Shown in pieces: positions 1 through 5,348 of a stretch of DNA of 7,906 nucleotides; position 1 is the stretch's first letter, and each line of letters opens with the position of its first letter. Where the stretch lies: positions 1-7,906 of the forward strand of contig JBFKQZ010000148.1 in the NCBI GenBank assembly GCA_041627475.1, written 5' to 3'. The DNA is from JBFGFG01 sp041627475. Lineage in GTDB: Bacteria; Actinomycetota; Nitriliruptoria; Nitriliruptorales; Nitriliruptoraceae. The notes beneath the pieces are model-generated. The model did no database searches and was not told where the DNA came from. It was given only the letters and a program-made list of their open reading frames with translations. The position numbers and the translations under genes are program-made.

Positions 1-208
1 CCCGGTGGACGGCGGCGGCGTCGGGGTCGATCACGTCACGGGCCGGCGGCACGACCCCACCGAGGACCGCGGCCGCCATCCCCGAGTACCAGAAGGCGTC
101 GGGGTCGACGAGTGTCACGACCAGCCCCGCCCGCTGCAGGCGCCGGGCGTTGCGCACCAGGTCGAGGTTGGCGTGCCCTGCACCGACGAGGACGACGTGA
201 CCGCTCAT
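1..208 (-). CDS. FAD/NAD(P)-dependent oxidoreductase, N-terminal part (runs off left edge)
   Basis: Only the first 69 residues are in the window. The ATG at 208-206 overlaps the TGA of the methyltransferase gene (ATGA), which fixes the start and implies translational coupling. The protein opens with a beta strand and dinucleotide-binding turn, VVLVGAGHAN, with the GxGxxN pattern at residues 9-14. An acidic residue (D35) ends the second strand (VTLVD), where it would bind the adenosine ribose of FAD. FWYSGM at residues 39-44 resembles the YSGM(LP)G segment of the NDH-2-like / SelD-associated pyridine nucleotide-disulphide oxidoreductases. Family knowledge: these are flavoproteins that move electrons from NAD(P)H to quinones or other acceptors. 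The substrate cannot be inferred because the rest of the protein is missing. An FAD Rossmann fold is fairly sure; the subfamily is tentative. Confidence 0.75.
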   Translation of the reverse strand, partial: MSGHVVLVGAGHANLDLVRNARRLQRAGLVVTLVDPDAFWYSGMAAAVLGGVVPPARDVIDPDAAAVHR

Positions 209-1017
209 CGCCGCTGGCCACGGGGCCCGAGCACGTGGAAGGCGATCGAGGCGGCGACACCGACGTTGAGGGAGTCGACACCGTCGGCCATCGGGATCCT
301 CGCGACCACGTCGGCGGCCTCCACCGCCTCGGCCGTCAGGCCCGGCCCCTCTGCCCCGAGCAGCACGGCGGTCGGCTCGCCGGTCGCGACCTCGTCGAGG
401 GGGACGGCGTCCGGGCTGGTCGCGAGTGCCACGGTGCGCAGCCCGAGGGCGTGGAGGTCGGTGACGCCGCGTGGCCAGTCCGCGGTCGTGGCGAACGGCA
501 CGTGCAGGGCGTGACCCATGGAGACCCTGACGCAGCGCCGGTACAGCGGGTCGCAGCTGCGAGGCCCGAACGCGACGGCGCCGACCCCGAGGGCCCGGGC
601 GGACCGGAACACGACCCCGAGGTTCTCGTGGTCGTTGATCTCCTCGAACGCGGCGACGAGCCGCGCACCACGCACCGCATCGGCGAGTCGGGCCGGGGCC
701 TGCCGCAGGCCGAGCGCCACCACGCCCTGGTGGAGGCGGAACCGGACGATCCCCCGGAACACGGACCGCTCCGCGACGTAGACGGTCACGTCGTCCTGGC
801 CGGCAAGCAGCTCGGTCGCCAGGTGCAGCCGTCGCTCCTCGACCAGCAGCGACTCGGCCCCGTACCCGCTGGCCAGCAGCTCGCGCACCGGGTTCGGCCC
901 CTCGACGACGAACACGCCGTGGTCGGCGCGCTGGAGCGCGCCGAGCTCGCCGTCACGCAGCGTCGCGTACGGCGCAACGCGCTCGTCGGCCGGGTCGTCG
1001 ATCCGGACCGTGTCCAG
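205..1017 (-). CDS. SpoU/TrmH-family RNA 2'-O-methyltransferase, apparent CTG start
   Basis: Transfers a methyl group from S-adenosylmethionine to a ribose 2'-OH in tRNA or rRNA; which RNA cannot be told. With the CTG start the protein has 270 residues, normal for the family. The N-terminal part (about 1-105) fits the L30e-like substrate-binding domain. The C-terminal SPOUT knot shows motif 1 ENLGVVFRSA (about 131-140, with the conserved N and R), motif 2 LLGAEGPGL (about 219-227) and motif 3 IPMADGVDSLNV (about 241-252). The first ATG/GTG/TTG in frame is GTG at 915, but it would remove the conserved opening VRIDDPADERVAPY (residues 4-17). Upstream of 915 the frame is open to a TGA at 1134-1132 with no standard start. 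CTG at 1017-1015 has a GGAGG five bases upstream and places the start where homologues begin. It lies 55 bases after the GTPase stop, and its TGA overlaps the next ATG. A sequencing error at this codon is the main alternative. Confidence 0.88.
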   Translation of the reverse strand: MDTVRIDDPADERVAPYATLRDGELGALQRADHGVFVVEGPNPVRELLASGYGAESLLVEERRLHLATELLAGQDDVTVYVAERSVFRGIVRFRLHQGVVALGLRQAPARLADAVRGARLVAAFEEINDHENLGVVFRSARALGVGAVAFGPRSCDPLYRRCVRVSMGHALHVPFATTADWPRGVTDLHALGLRTVALATSPDAVPLDEVATGEPTAVLLGAEGPGLTAEAVEAADVVARIPMADGVDSLNVGVAASIAFHVLGPRGQRR

Positions 1018-1022
1018 GCCTG

Positions 1023-1027
1023 CCTCC
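1023..1027 (-). promoter_or_regulatory. Shine-Dalgarno site that supports the CTG start at 1017
   Basis: On the minus strand the sequence reads GGAGG, CAGGC, CTG: a full anti-SD match with a 5-base gap before the CTG at 1017-1015. No ATG, GTG or TTG lies in frame within reach. The other upstream in-frame CTG (1044-1042) is poorly placed, because it sits in the loop of a possible small hairpin (1035-1055). The alternative GTG at 915 has only a GC-rich stretch of coding sequence in front of it and no comparable site. Confidence 0.6.
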
Positions 1028-1072
1028 GTGGTCGGGAGTGGCAGGGAACCACCCCGGCGACGGCGCCCGGCC

Positions 1073-1636
1073 CTAGCGGACGGCCCCGGTGCGGCGCTGC
1101 GCGCGCTCGAGGGCGTGCTGGACCAGCAGGATCAGCGTCTGGCGCACCGAGTCGGCGATGCGCGCGTCGACGAAGGTCAACGGCACCGTCGTGTCGAGCG
1201 CCAGCGCCTCGCGCAGCTGCGCGGAGCTGTACTCCGGCGCACCGTCGAAGCGGTTCACGGCGACGACGAACGGGACGCCCTGCGCCTCGGCGAAGTCGAT
1301 GGCCTTGAAGCACTCGTCGAGGCGGCGCACGTCGGCCAGCACGACGATCCCGACCGCCCCCTCGGCGAGGTCGTCCCACATGAAGTGGAACCGCTCCTGG
1401 CCCGGGGCACCGAAGAGGTAGAGCGTGATGTCGGACGTCACGGCGCGACGTCCGAAGTCCATCGCGACCGTGGTGGTCTGCTTCGTGGCGACCTTCGTGA
1501 GGTCGTCGACGCCGGTCGATGCCGAGGTCATGACGGCCTCGGTCCGCAGCGGCTCGATCTCGGAGATCGCCCCGACGAACGTGGTCTTGCCCACGCCGAA
1601 GCCACCTGCGACGACGATCTTCGCTGACGTCGTCAT
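1073..1636 (-). CDS. Conservon small GTP-binding protein (CvnD-like)
   Basis: A 187-residue Ras-like GTPase of the actinobacterial CvnD / MglA-related group, the last gene of the conservon. The P-loop is GGFGVGKTT (residues 11-19). The switch-II/G3 region is LFGAPGQ (74-80), with Gly where Ras has the Asp of DxxG. G4 is NRFD (118-121), and DAR (147-149) is the probable G5 equivalent. There is no lipidation motif or membrane segment. Family knowledge: CvnD proteins are thought to cycle between GTP and GDP downstream of the CvnA kinase with CvnB and CvnC, and to influence development or metabolism in Streptomyces. The start is the ATG at 1636-1634, which overlaps the DUF742 stop (ATGA). The frame stays open further upstream, but that stretch is Arg/Ala-rich shadow of the neighbour. 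The stop is TAG at 1075-1073. Confidence 0.95.
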   Translation of the reverse strand: MTTSAKIVVAGGFGVGKTTFVGAISEIEPLRTEAVMTSASTGVDDLTKVATKQTTTVAMDFGRRAVTSDITLYLFGAPGQERFHFMWDDLAEGAVGIVVLADVRRLDECFKAIDFAEAQGVPFVVAVNRFDGAPEYSSAQLREALALDTTVPLTFVDARIADSVRQTLILLVQHALERAQRRTGAVR

Positions 1637-1971
1637 ACCTCGCCCTTCAGTCCGTCGAGCAGCCGCTCGAGCAGCGGGACGTCGTCGCTCGCCGCGACCT
1701 GCCCCTTCTCCAGGTAGCCCTCGCGGAGCAGGTCGCCCGCGAGCACGCGCACGACGCCGACAGGCAGGTCGAGGTGCGACGACGCCTCGACCAGCGCCAT
1801 CGGCTCGCGGCACGTGATCAGCAGACGGCTCTCCTCCGGCGTGCGCCGGTCGATCGCGTTGCGGCCGGCCTCGGTCGACTGGAGCATCGCCTCCATCGGG
1901 AGGTCGACCCCCTCGACACGGGTGCGGCCGCCGGTGAGCAGGTACGGGCGGACGAACTGGTCGCGTGTCAC
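1633..1971 (-). CDS. DUF742 protein of the conservon (CvnC-like)
   Basis: A 112-residue protein of the DUF742 family, usual in length and sequence. RPYLLTGGRTR (residues 8-18) is the family signature. LPVGVVRVLAGDL (69-81) belongs to a winged-helix-like segment, and the C-terminus LLERLLDGLKG matches the conserved family ending. Family knowledge: DUF742 proteins are the third component of cvn operons and are predicted to have a winged-helix fold. DNA or protein binding is suspected, but the exact role is not established. The start is GTG at 1971-1969, overlapping the roadblock stop (GTGA), and the TGA overlaps the GTPase ATG. With overlaps at both ends, synthesis is probably coupled to that of its partners. 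Confidence 0.95.
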   Translation of the reverse strand: MTRDQFVRPYLLTGGRTRVEGVDLPMEAMLQSTEAGRNAIDRRTPEESRLLITCREPMALVEASSHLDLPVGVVRVLAGDLLREGYLEKGQVAASDDVPLLERLLDGLKGEV

Positions 1972-2381
1972 GACGGCATCCTCCCGTGCACCTCGGCCCG
2001 GAGCTCAGGCGTCAGTGCTGGGCCGACGCGGTCGACGAGCAGTACGAGCTCGTGGCCCACCAGTCCGAGGTCCGCCGACGGGGCGGTGAGCGCGGCGATC
2101 AGCGAGCCGTCCGAGATCCCGACGAGGAACAGGAAGCCCCGCTCCATCTCCACGATGGTCTGGATGACGCGGCCGGCCTTGAAGGCGCGCGCGGCACCGT
2201 TGGTCAGGCTGGCCAGTCCGGACGCGATCGCGGCGACCTTGTCGGCGGCGTCGCGAGGCAGCGCCTCCGACGCCGCCAGGGGCAGGCCGTCACTGGACAC
2301 CACAGCGGCGTTGGACACCCCGGACACCCGGTTGGCGAAGTCCGTCAGCAGCCAGTCGAGCTGCGCAGCAGCCGTGCTCAT
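1968..2381 (-). CDS. Roadblock/LC7-domain protein of the conservon (CvnB-like)
   Basis: A 137-residue roadblock/LC7 protein covering the full domain. LDWLLTDFANRV (8-19) forms the first helix, VVSSDGLPLAAS (27-38) the first hairpin, AIASGLASL (51-59) the second helix, and GFLFLVGISDGSLIAALT (82-99) the later strands. Family knowledge: roadblock proteins dimerise and bind small Ras-like GTPases, regulating their nucleotide state (MglB on MglA is the bacterial model). The GTPase two genes downstream is therefore the obvious partner. The ATG at 2381-2379 overlaps the kinase TGA, and the TGA overlaps the GTG of the DUF742 gene. There is no signal peptide or membrane segment, so it is probably cytoplasmic or held at the membrane through the kinase. 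Confidence 0.95.
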   Translation of the reverse strand: MSTAAAQLDWLLTDFANRVSGVSNAAVVSSDGLPLAASEALPRDAADKVAAIASGLASLTNGAARAFKAGRVIQTIVEMERGFLFLVGISDGSLIAALTAPSADLGLVGHELVLLVDRVGPALTPELRAEVHGRMPS

Positions 2382-4420
2382 CCTCGGGCCTCCTTGCGGG
2401 CCGACTCCTGCCCGCGCTGGAAGTCAGCGAGGGTCGAACGGCCGGCGTCGCTGCCATCGAAGCCGCCGAAGAGGTCGAGCGCCTCCTCGTCGCCCGACGA
2501 CGTCGCCGCCGGGTCGGTGGCACCGCGCTCCCGACGCGGCAGCGGCGGTGCATCGGTGTTGGGTCGGGTGGGCAGCGCGGCCTCGGGGGCGGGCGCCACG
2601 GGCTCGGGCGGCTTGGGCAGTCGCACGGCCCCTGTCTGCAGCGGCGTCCCCGCGACGGGCGGCCGGACCGGCGGCATCGTCTGGTCGTCGGCGGTCGGGC
2701 CAGGCGCGGCCTCGGGTCGCGGTGCGGGTGCTGCGGAACGGTCGTGCGAGCCGGCGACCGGCGACCGACCACGACGACCGCGGCGACGGCGCCCGCTGGC
2801 GCTGAAGCCGGCCGACATCGGCGCAGGCTGCGCCGGCGGTGTCGCGGCAGCCGGCGGTGCGGCGGCGGGCGGTGCGGCAGCCGGCGGTGCGGCGGCGGGC
2901 GGTGCGGCAGCCGGCGGTGCGGCAGCCGGGGCGTCCTGGCGGCCTCGTTGCGGGAGGGCGGGTGCGCCACGCACGGGCAGGTCGGGTGCGGGCGCCGGCG
3001 CGTCACCGACCGGCGCGGGCGCCGCAGCCGCAGCAGGCGCCGGGTCCGGGACAGGCGGCGCGGCTGGCTCCGTCGGAGGCGCCGCGACGACACTCGGGTC
3101 GTCGACGGTGTCGGGAAGTCGCGCCGGCGCCAGGTTGCTGGTGTCGCTGGAGGCGACGATCGCCGCGGGCAGCTCGACCCACGCGGTGACCCCACCACCG
3201 TTGGTCGAGGTCAGCCGGACGCGAACGCCGTGCTTGACGGCGAGTCTGGCGATCACGCGGAAGCCCAGGTGCCGGATCGCGTTCTCGTCGAGGGCCTCGG
3301 TGTCCTGCAGGTCGCGGTTCGCCTGGGCGAGTCGCTCGGGGGTCAGACCCAGGCCCTTGTCCTCGATCGTCAGCACGACCGCGCCGGCATCACCTGCGCG
3401 GGCGTGGACCTTGACCGTGGAGCTCGGGGGCGAGTAGGTCGTCGCGTTGTCCAGCAGCTCGGCGAGCACGTGGACGAGGTCGCGGGTGGCCGGGCCGTGG
3501 ATCGCGATGCTCGGCTCGATGCGTGCGTCGACGCGGCGGTACTGCTCGATCTCCGACTGCGCGCCACGGACGACGTCCGACAGTGGGACTGGCTGGTTCG
3601 TCCGCACCGGCAGGTCGACGTCGGCGACCACGAGCAGCGACTCGCCGTGTCGTCGGACCCGGGTCGTGAGGTGGTCCAGCTCGAAGACGGCGGCGAGGAT
3701 GTCGGGGTCGTCGACGTCGTCCTCCAGCTGGTCGATGACCGCAAGCTGGCGGTCGACCAGCGACTGGCTGCGCCGGGCGAGGTTGACGTACATCTTCCCG
3801 TAGGCATCACGCCGCTCGGCGGCCTCGTCACGCTCGCGGGCTGCTTCGAGGGCTGCGATCGTCGCCGCCTGGGAGTCCTGCGCCGACTTCCACGCGAGGA
3901 TGAGCCCCACGCTGGCGATGCTGCCGGCCATCATCAGGGCCCAGAGGGCGACCTCCGGCGTGGCCGGCTCGACCCCGACGTCGCCCAGGACGCCCTGCGT
4001 GAGCTCGAGCAGCTGGTAGCTGAACCCCATGAGCCCGATGGCCCACAGGAACAGGAACCACTCGCGGTAGAGGAAGACGAATGCGAGCACGATGAGGAAG
4101 TGCAGCGAGGCCTCGGCCGCGCCACCGGAGAGGTGCAGGAGCGCCACGGACGAGTAGATGAGCCCCGTCGTGACCGAGAACATCCGGATCTGGCGACGGA
4201 CCATCGGCAACGCGCCGAGCACCGCGGCGACCAGCGGGAAGGCGACCTCCAGGGCCAGGGGTCCGGCCTCGAAGCCCCGCACGACGTAGCCGTAGACGAA
4301 CAGCGCCGGGACGTGGAGCAGGAGCATCACCGTCATGGCCAGGTGACGGCTGCGGAACTCCTCCTCCGGCAGCGACATGTCGCGCGGCAGCCAGGCCACG
4401 ATGCGACGAAGGACGGACAC
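2378..4420 (-). CDS. Membrane sensor histidine kinase of the conservon (CvnA-like), six membrane segments and Pro/Ala-rich tail
   Basis: A 680-residue kinase. Six hydrophobic segments lie at about 27-48, 55-74, 78-97, 105-118, 121-139 and 156-177. The LHFLIVLAFVFLYREW stretch (106-121) resembles a multi-pass sensory domain also found on GGDEF and chemoreceptor proteins. A charged, coiled-coil-like linker (182-207) follows, then the CvnA-type helix YVNLARRSQSLVDRQL (211-226) with LDHLTTRVRRHGESLLV (248-264; H250). The ATPase domain has the N-box ELLDNATTYSPP (321-332), G1 box EDKGLGL (353-359) and GGGVTAW (408-414). Residues from about 425 are a disordered Pro/Ala tail with five PPAAA-type repeats and a basic RRRRGRRGR cluster, ending in an acidic/Phe segment (ALDLFGGFDG). 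Typical CvnA tails are also proline-rich. The GTG at 4420-4418 is chosen because GGAGAGG lies 6 bases upstream. ATG at 4378 (residue 15) has no ribosome site, and the open frame further upstream is antisense shadow. No response regulator is adjacent. The ligand sensed is unknown. Confidence 0.93.
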   Translation of the reverse strand: MSVLRRIVAWLPRDMSLPEEEFRSRHLAMTVMLLLHVPALFVYGYVVRGFEAGPLALEVAFPLVAAVLGALPMVRRQIRMFSVTTGLIYSSVALLHLSGGAAEASLHFLIVLAFVFLYREWFLFLWAIGLMGFSYQLLELTQGVLGDVGVEPATPEVALWALMMAGSIASVGLILAWKSAQDSQAATIAALEAARERDEAAERRDAYGKMYVNLARRSQSLVDRQLAVIDQLEDDVDDPDILAAVFELDHLTTRVRRHGESLLVVADVDLPVRTNQPVPLSDVVRGAQSEIEQYRRVDARIEPSIAIHGPATRDLVHVLAELLDNATTYSPPSSTVKVHARAGDAGAVVLTIEDKGLGLTPERLAQANRDLQDTEALDENAIRHLGFRVIARLAVKHGVRVRLTSTNGGGVTAWVELPAAIVASSDTSNLAPARLPDTVDDPSVVAAPPTEPAAPPVPDPAPAAAAAPAPVGDAPAPAPDLPVRGAPALPQRGRQDAPAAAPPAAAPPAAAPPAAAPPAAAPPAAATPPAQPAPMSAGFSASGRRRRGRRGRSPVAGSHDRSAAPAPRPEAAPGPTADDQTMPPVRPPVAGTPLQTGAVRLPKPPEPVAPAPEAALPTRPNTDAPPLPRRERGATDPAATSSGDEEALDLFGGFDGSDAGRSTLADFQRGQESARKEARG
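2853..2927 (-). repeat. Five tandem 15-bp units coding PPAAA repeats inside the kinase
   Basis: On the plus strand the unit is GGCGGTGCGGCAGCC or the variant ending GGCGGCG. It is repeated five times without interruption (2853, 2868, 2883, 2898, 2913), in the order B-A-B-A-A. A longer diverged copy lies at 2835-2852. On the coding strand each unit gives Pro-Pro-Ala-Ala-Ala (about residues 499-523). The alternating variants suggest that a 30-bp pair was duplicated. Fifteen bases is a multiple of three, so copy-number change would alter the length of the linker without a frameshift. Confidence 0.9.
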
Positions 4421-4426
4421 GGTCAA

Positions 4427-4433
4427 CCTCTCC
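4427..4433 (-). promoter_or_regulatory. Ribosome binding site of the kinase gene
   Basis: The minus strand reads GGAGAGG, then TTGACC, then GTG. The 6-base spacing favours GTG at 4420 as the kinase start over the downstream ATG at 4378, which has only CTGCCGCGCGAC before it. Confidence 0.7.
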
Positions 4434-4449
4434 GGGGGGCGACACTCTC

Positions 4450-4478
4450 CCATCGGCCGAACCGGTGGTGCGCTTGAG
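4450..4478 (-). promoter_or_regulatory. Sigma28 (FliA/WhiG)-like promoter of the conservon
   Basis: On the minus strand CTCAA (4478-4474) is followed after 16 bases by GCCGATGG (4457-4450). Established consensus for the FliA/SigD/WhiG sigma family is TAAA, 14-16 bases, GCCGATAA. The -10 match is therefore six of eight, including the whole GCCGAT core, and the -35 (TCAA) matches three of four. The predicted transcription start, near 4443, leaves a leader of about 22 bases that contains just the ribosome site before the GTG at 4420. No other promoter-like pair was found before the kinase. This is inference from motif and spacing only. Confidence 0.5.
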
Positions 4479-4486
4479 GGTTCGGC
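4456..4486. promoter_or_regulatory. Perfect 8-bp inverted repeat across the conservon promoter (candidate operator)
   Basis: GCCGAACC (4456-4463) and GGTTCGGC (4479-4486) are exact reverse complements separated by 15 bases. The left arm touches the -10 core and the right arm abuts the -35 element of the sigma28-like promoter. Arm centres are 23 bases apart, about two DNA turns, as for a dimeric regulator. It also lies 58 bases before the divergent gene at 4544, so it could control both directions. High GC makes chance matches more likely than usual. Confidence 0.35.
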
Positions 4487-4543
4487 GGCCGCATGGAAGC
4501 ACCATCGACAGCTGTGCGTTGGAGCGCACGACCAGGAGGGCCC

Positions 4544-4720
4544 GTGGAGGAGCTGCTGCAGCCGCGGACGGACGCCGGCGTCGTCGCACAGGCGGTCGTC
4601 GTGCTGCTCGTCGTCGTGGCGCTGGCCTGGCGCGTCCGCCGCGACCGCGACCTCCTCCGACTGGTCCTGGGCGGCGGTGTGTTCGTCGCTGGCCTCTTCG
4701 TCCTGCGCGCGATGCACTGA
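4544..4720 (+). CDS. Small two-pass membrane protein, hypothetical
   Basis: A 58-residue protein starting at GTG 4544, preceded by AGGAGG (4534-4539) with a 4-base gap. The same frame can start at ATG 4493 (75 residues), but that codon has no ribosome site and the added residues are polar without pattern. Two hydrophobic helices, GVVAQAVVVLLVVVALAW (about 12-29) and LVLGGGVFVAGLFVL (about 40-54), are joined by a basic loop RVRRDRDLLR. By the positive-inside rule the loop is cytoplasmic and both ends lie outside. It is not recognised as a named family. It is divergent from the conservon kinase and shares its control region, and it is followed by DUF1499 after 91 bases. Confidence 0.65.
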   Translation: MEELLQPRTDAGVVAQAVVVLLVVVALAWRVRRDRDLLRLVLGGGVFVAGLFVLRAMH

Positions 4721-4811
4721 CGGCACCGTGCGACCTCGGAGCACTCCGGCGTGACGTGCGGCATCCTGCGCGTGGCGCGACGTCCACGACGCCCACAACG
4801 ACGGAGCTGCG

Positions 4812-5288
4812 GTGAAGGTGCTCGAGAACATCGTCCGGGTCGCGCTCGTGGTCGCGCTGGTGGCGGCCGCGGTGTTCTTCCTCGGCCGTCTCGTCGTGGG
4901 GTTCGTCGGGGGACAGCCACCGCTGCTCGGGATGAACGCCAGCACCGAGCGCGGGGGGTGCCCCGGGACCCCCAACTGCGTCTCGTCGTACGCCACGACA
5001 CCCGAGCACGCGATCGACCCGATCGAGTGCGCCGCACCGTCGGAGACCGCGATCGCCGTGTTCGCCGACGCGATCGACACCCTCCCGGACGTCGACCGCC
5101 GCAACGAGACCGCCTGGGTCGTCTACTCGCGGGTGTTCCGCTTCCCCGACGACGTCACGATCCAGACGAGCCAGCGTGGCATCGAGGTCTACAGCGCCAG
5201 CCGGCTCGGTGCCGGCGACCTCGGCGTGAACCGTCGCCGCGTCGAGCTCCTGCGCGACGTGATCGCTGACGACCCGCGCTGCGGCTGA
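4812..5288 (+). CDS. DUF1499 family protein with N-terminal membrane anchor
   Basis: A 158-residue protein. One membrane segment (about 8-33, from VRVALVVALVAAAVFF) is followed by a full DUF1499 domain: CPGTPNCVSS (50-59), FRFPDDV (109-115), YSASRLG (127-133) and DLGVNRRR (136-143), all hallmark positions. The N-in orientation would place the domain outside the membrane. Family knowledge: DUF1499 is widespread, and no reaction is established. The GTG start has GGAG five bases upstream (4803-4806). The gene is probably read with the membrane protein before it and the DUF3179 gene 60 bases after it. The two cysteines of CPxxPNC could form a disulphide or bind a metal, but this is not shown. Confidence 0.9.
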   Translation: MKVLENIVRVALVVALVAAAVFFLGRLVVGFVGGQPPLLGMNASTERGGCPGTPNCVSSYATTPEHAIDPIECAAPSETAIAVFADAIDTLPDVDRRNETAWVVYSRVFRFPDDVTIQTSQRGIEVYSASRLGAGDLGVNRRRVELLRDVIADDPRCG

Positions 5289-5348
5289 TCGGAAGCACCG
5301 GGCCCGGGGACGCGTTGGGCTGAGCACGCGACCCCCACGGACCCCATC

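Noticed and set aside
1..208. N-terminal flavoprotein part of a fused selenide-water dikinase
   Set aside because: The YSGM motif resembles that fusion, but the rest of the gene is outside the window, so only an FAD oxidoreductase can be supported.
1035..1055. Terminator between the GTPase and the methyltransferase
   Set aside because: There is only a 7-bp stem with a G-T pair and no T-run. It could form, but it is too weak to claim as a terminator.
112..1308. Long plus-strand open frame (398 codons) opposite the methyltransferase and GTPase
   Set aside because: The product is Arg/Gly/Pro-rich without domains, and the opposite strand has two clear family matches. It is a GC-driven shadow.
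1637..1813. N-terminal extension of the GTPase by about 59 residues
   Set aside because: The added part is Arg/Ala-rich and lies inside the DUF742 gene. The ATG at 1636 matches the family start and the ATGA overlap.
2835..2930. Short repeat array as a possible CRISPR
   Set aside because: The 15-bp units are directly abutting with no spacers, and they encode PPAAA repeats in the correct kinase frame.
2744..4477. 577-codon plus-strand open frame opposite the kinase
   Set aside because: The composition is low-complexity and His/Arg/Asp-rich, with no recognisable fold. The minus strand carries the full kinase with all boxes.
4721..4811. Promoter or terminator between the two-helix protein and DUF1499
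   Set aside because: Only weak GC-rich inverted pieces and no convincing -35/-10 pair. Readthrough is the simpler view.
4421..5104. N-terminal extension of the kinase frame up to 5104
   Set aside because: It is antisense to the two-helix protein and DUF1499. A good ribosome site marks GTG 4420.
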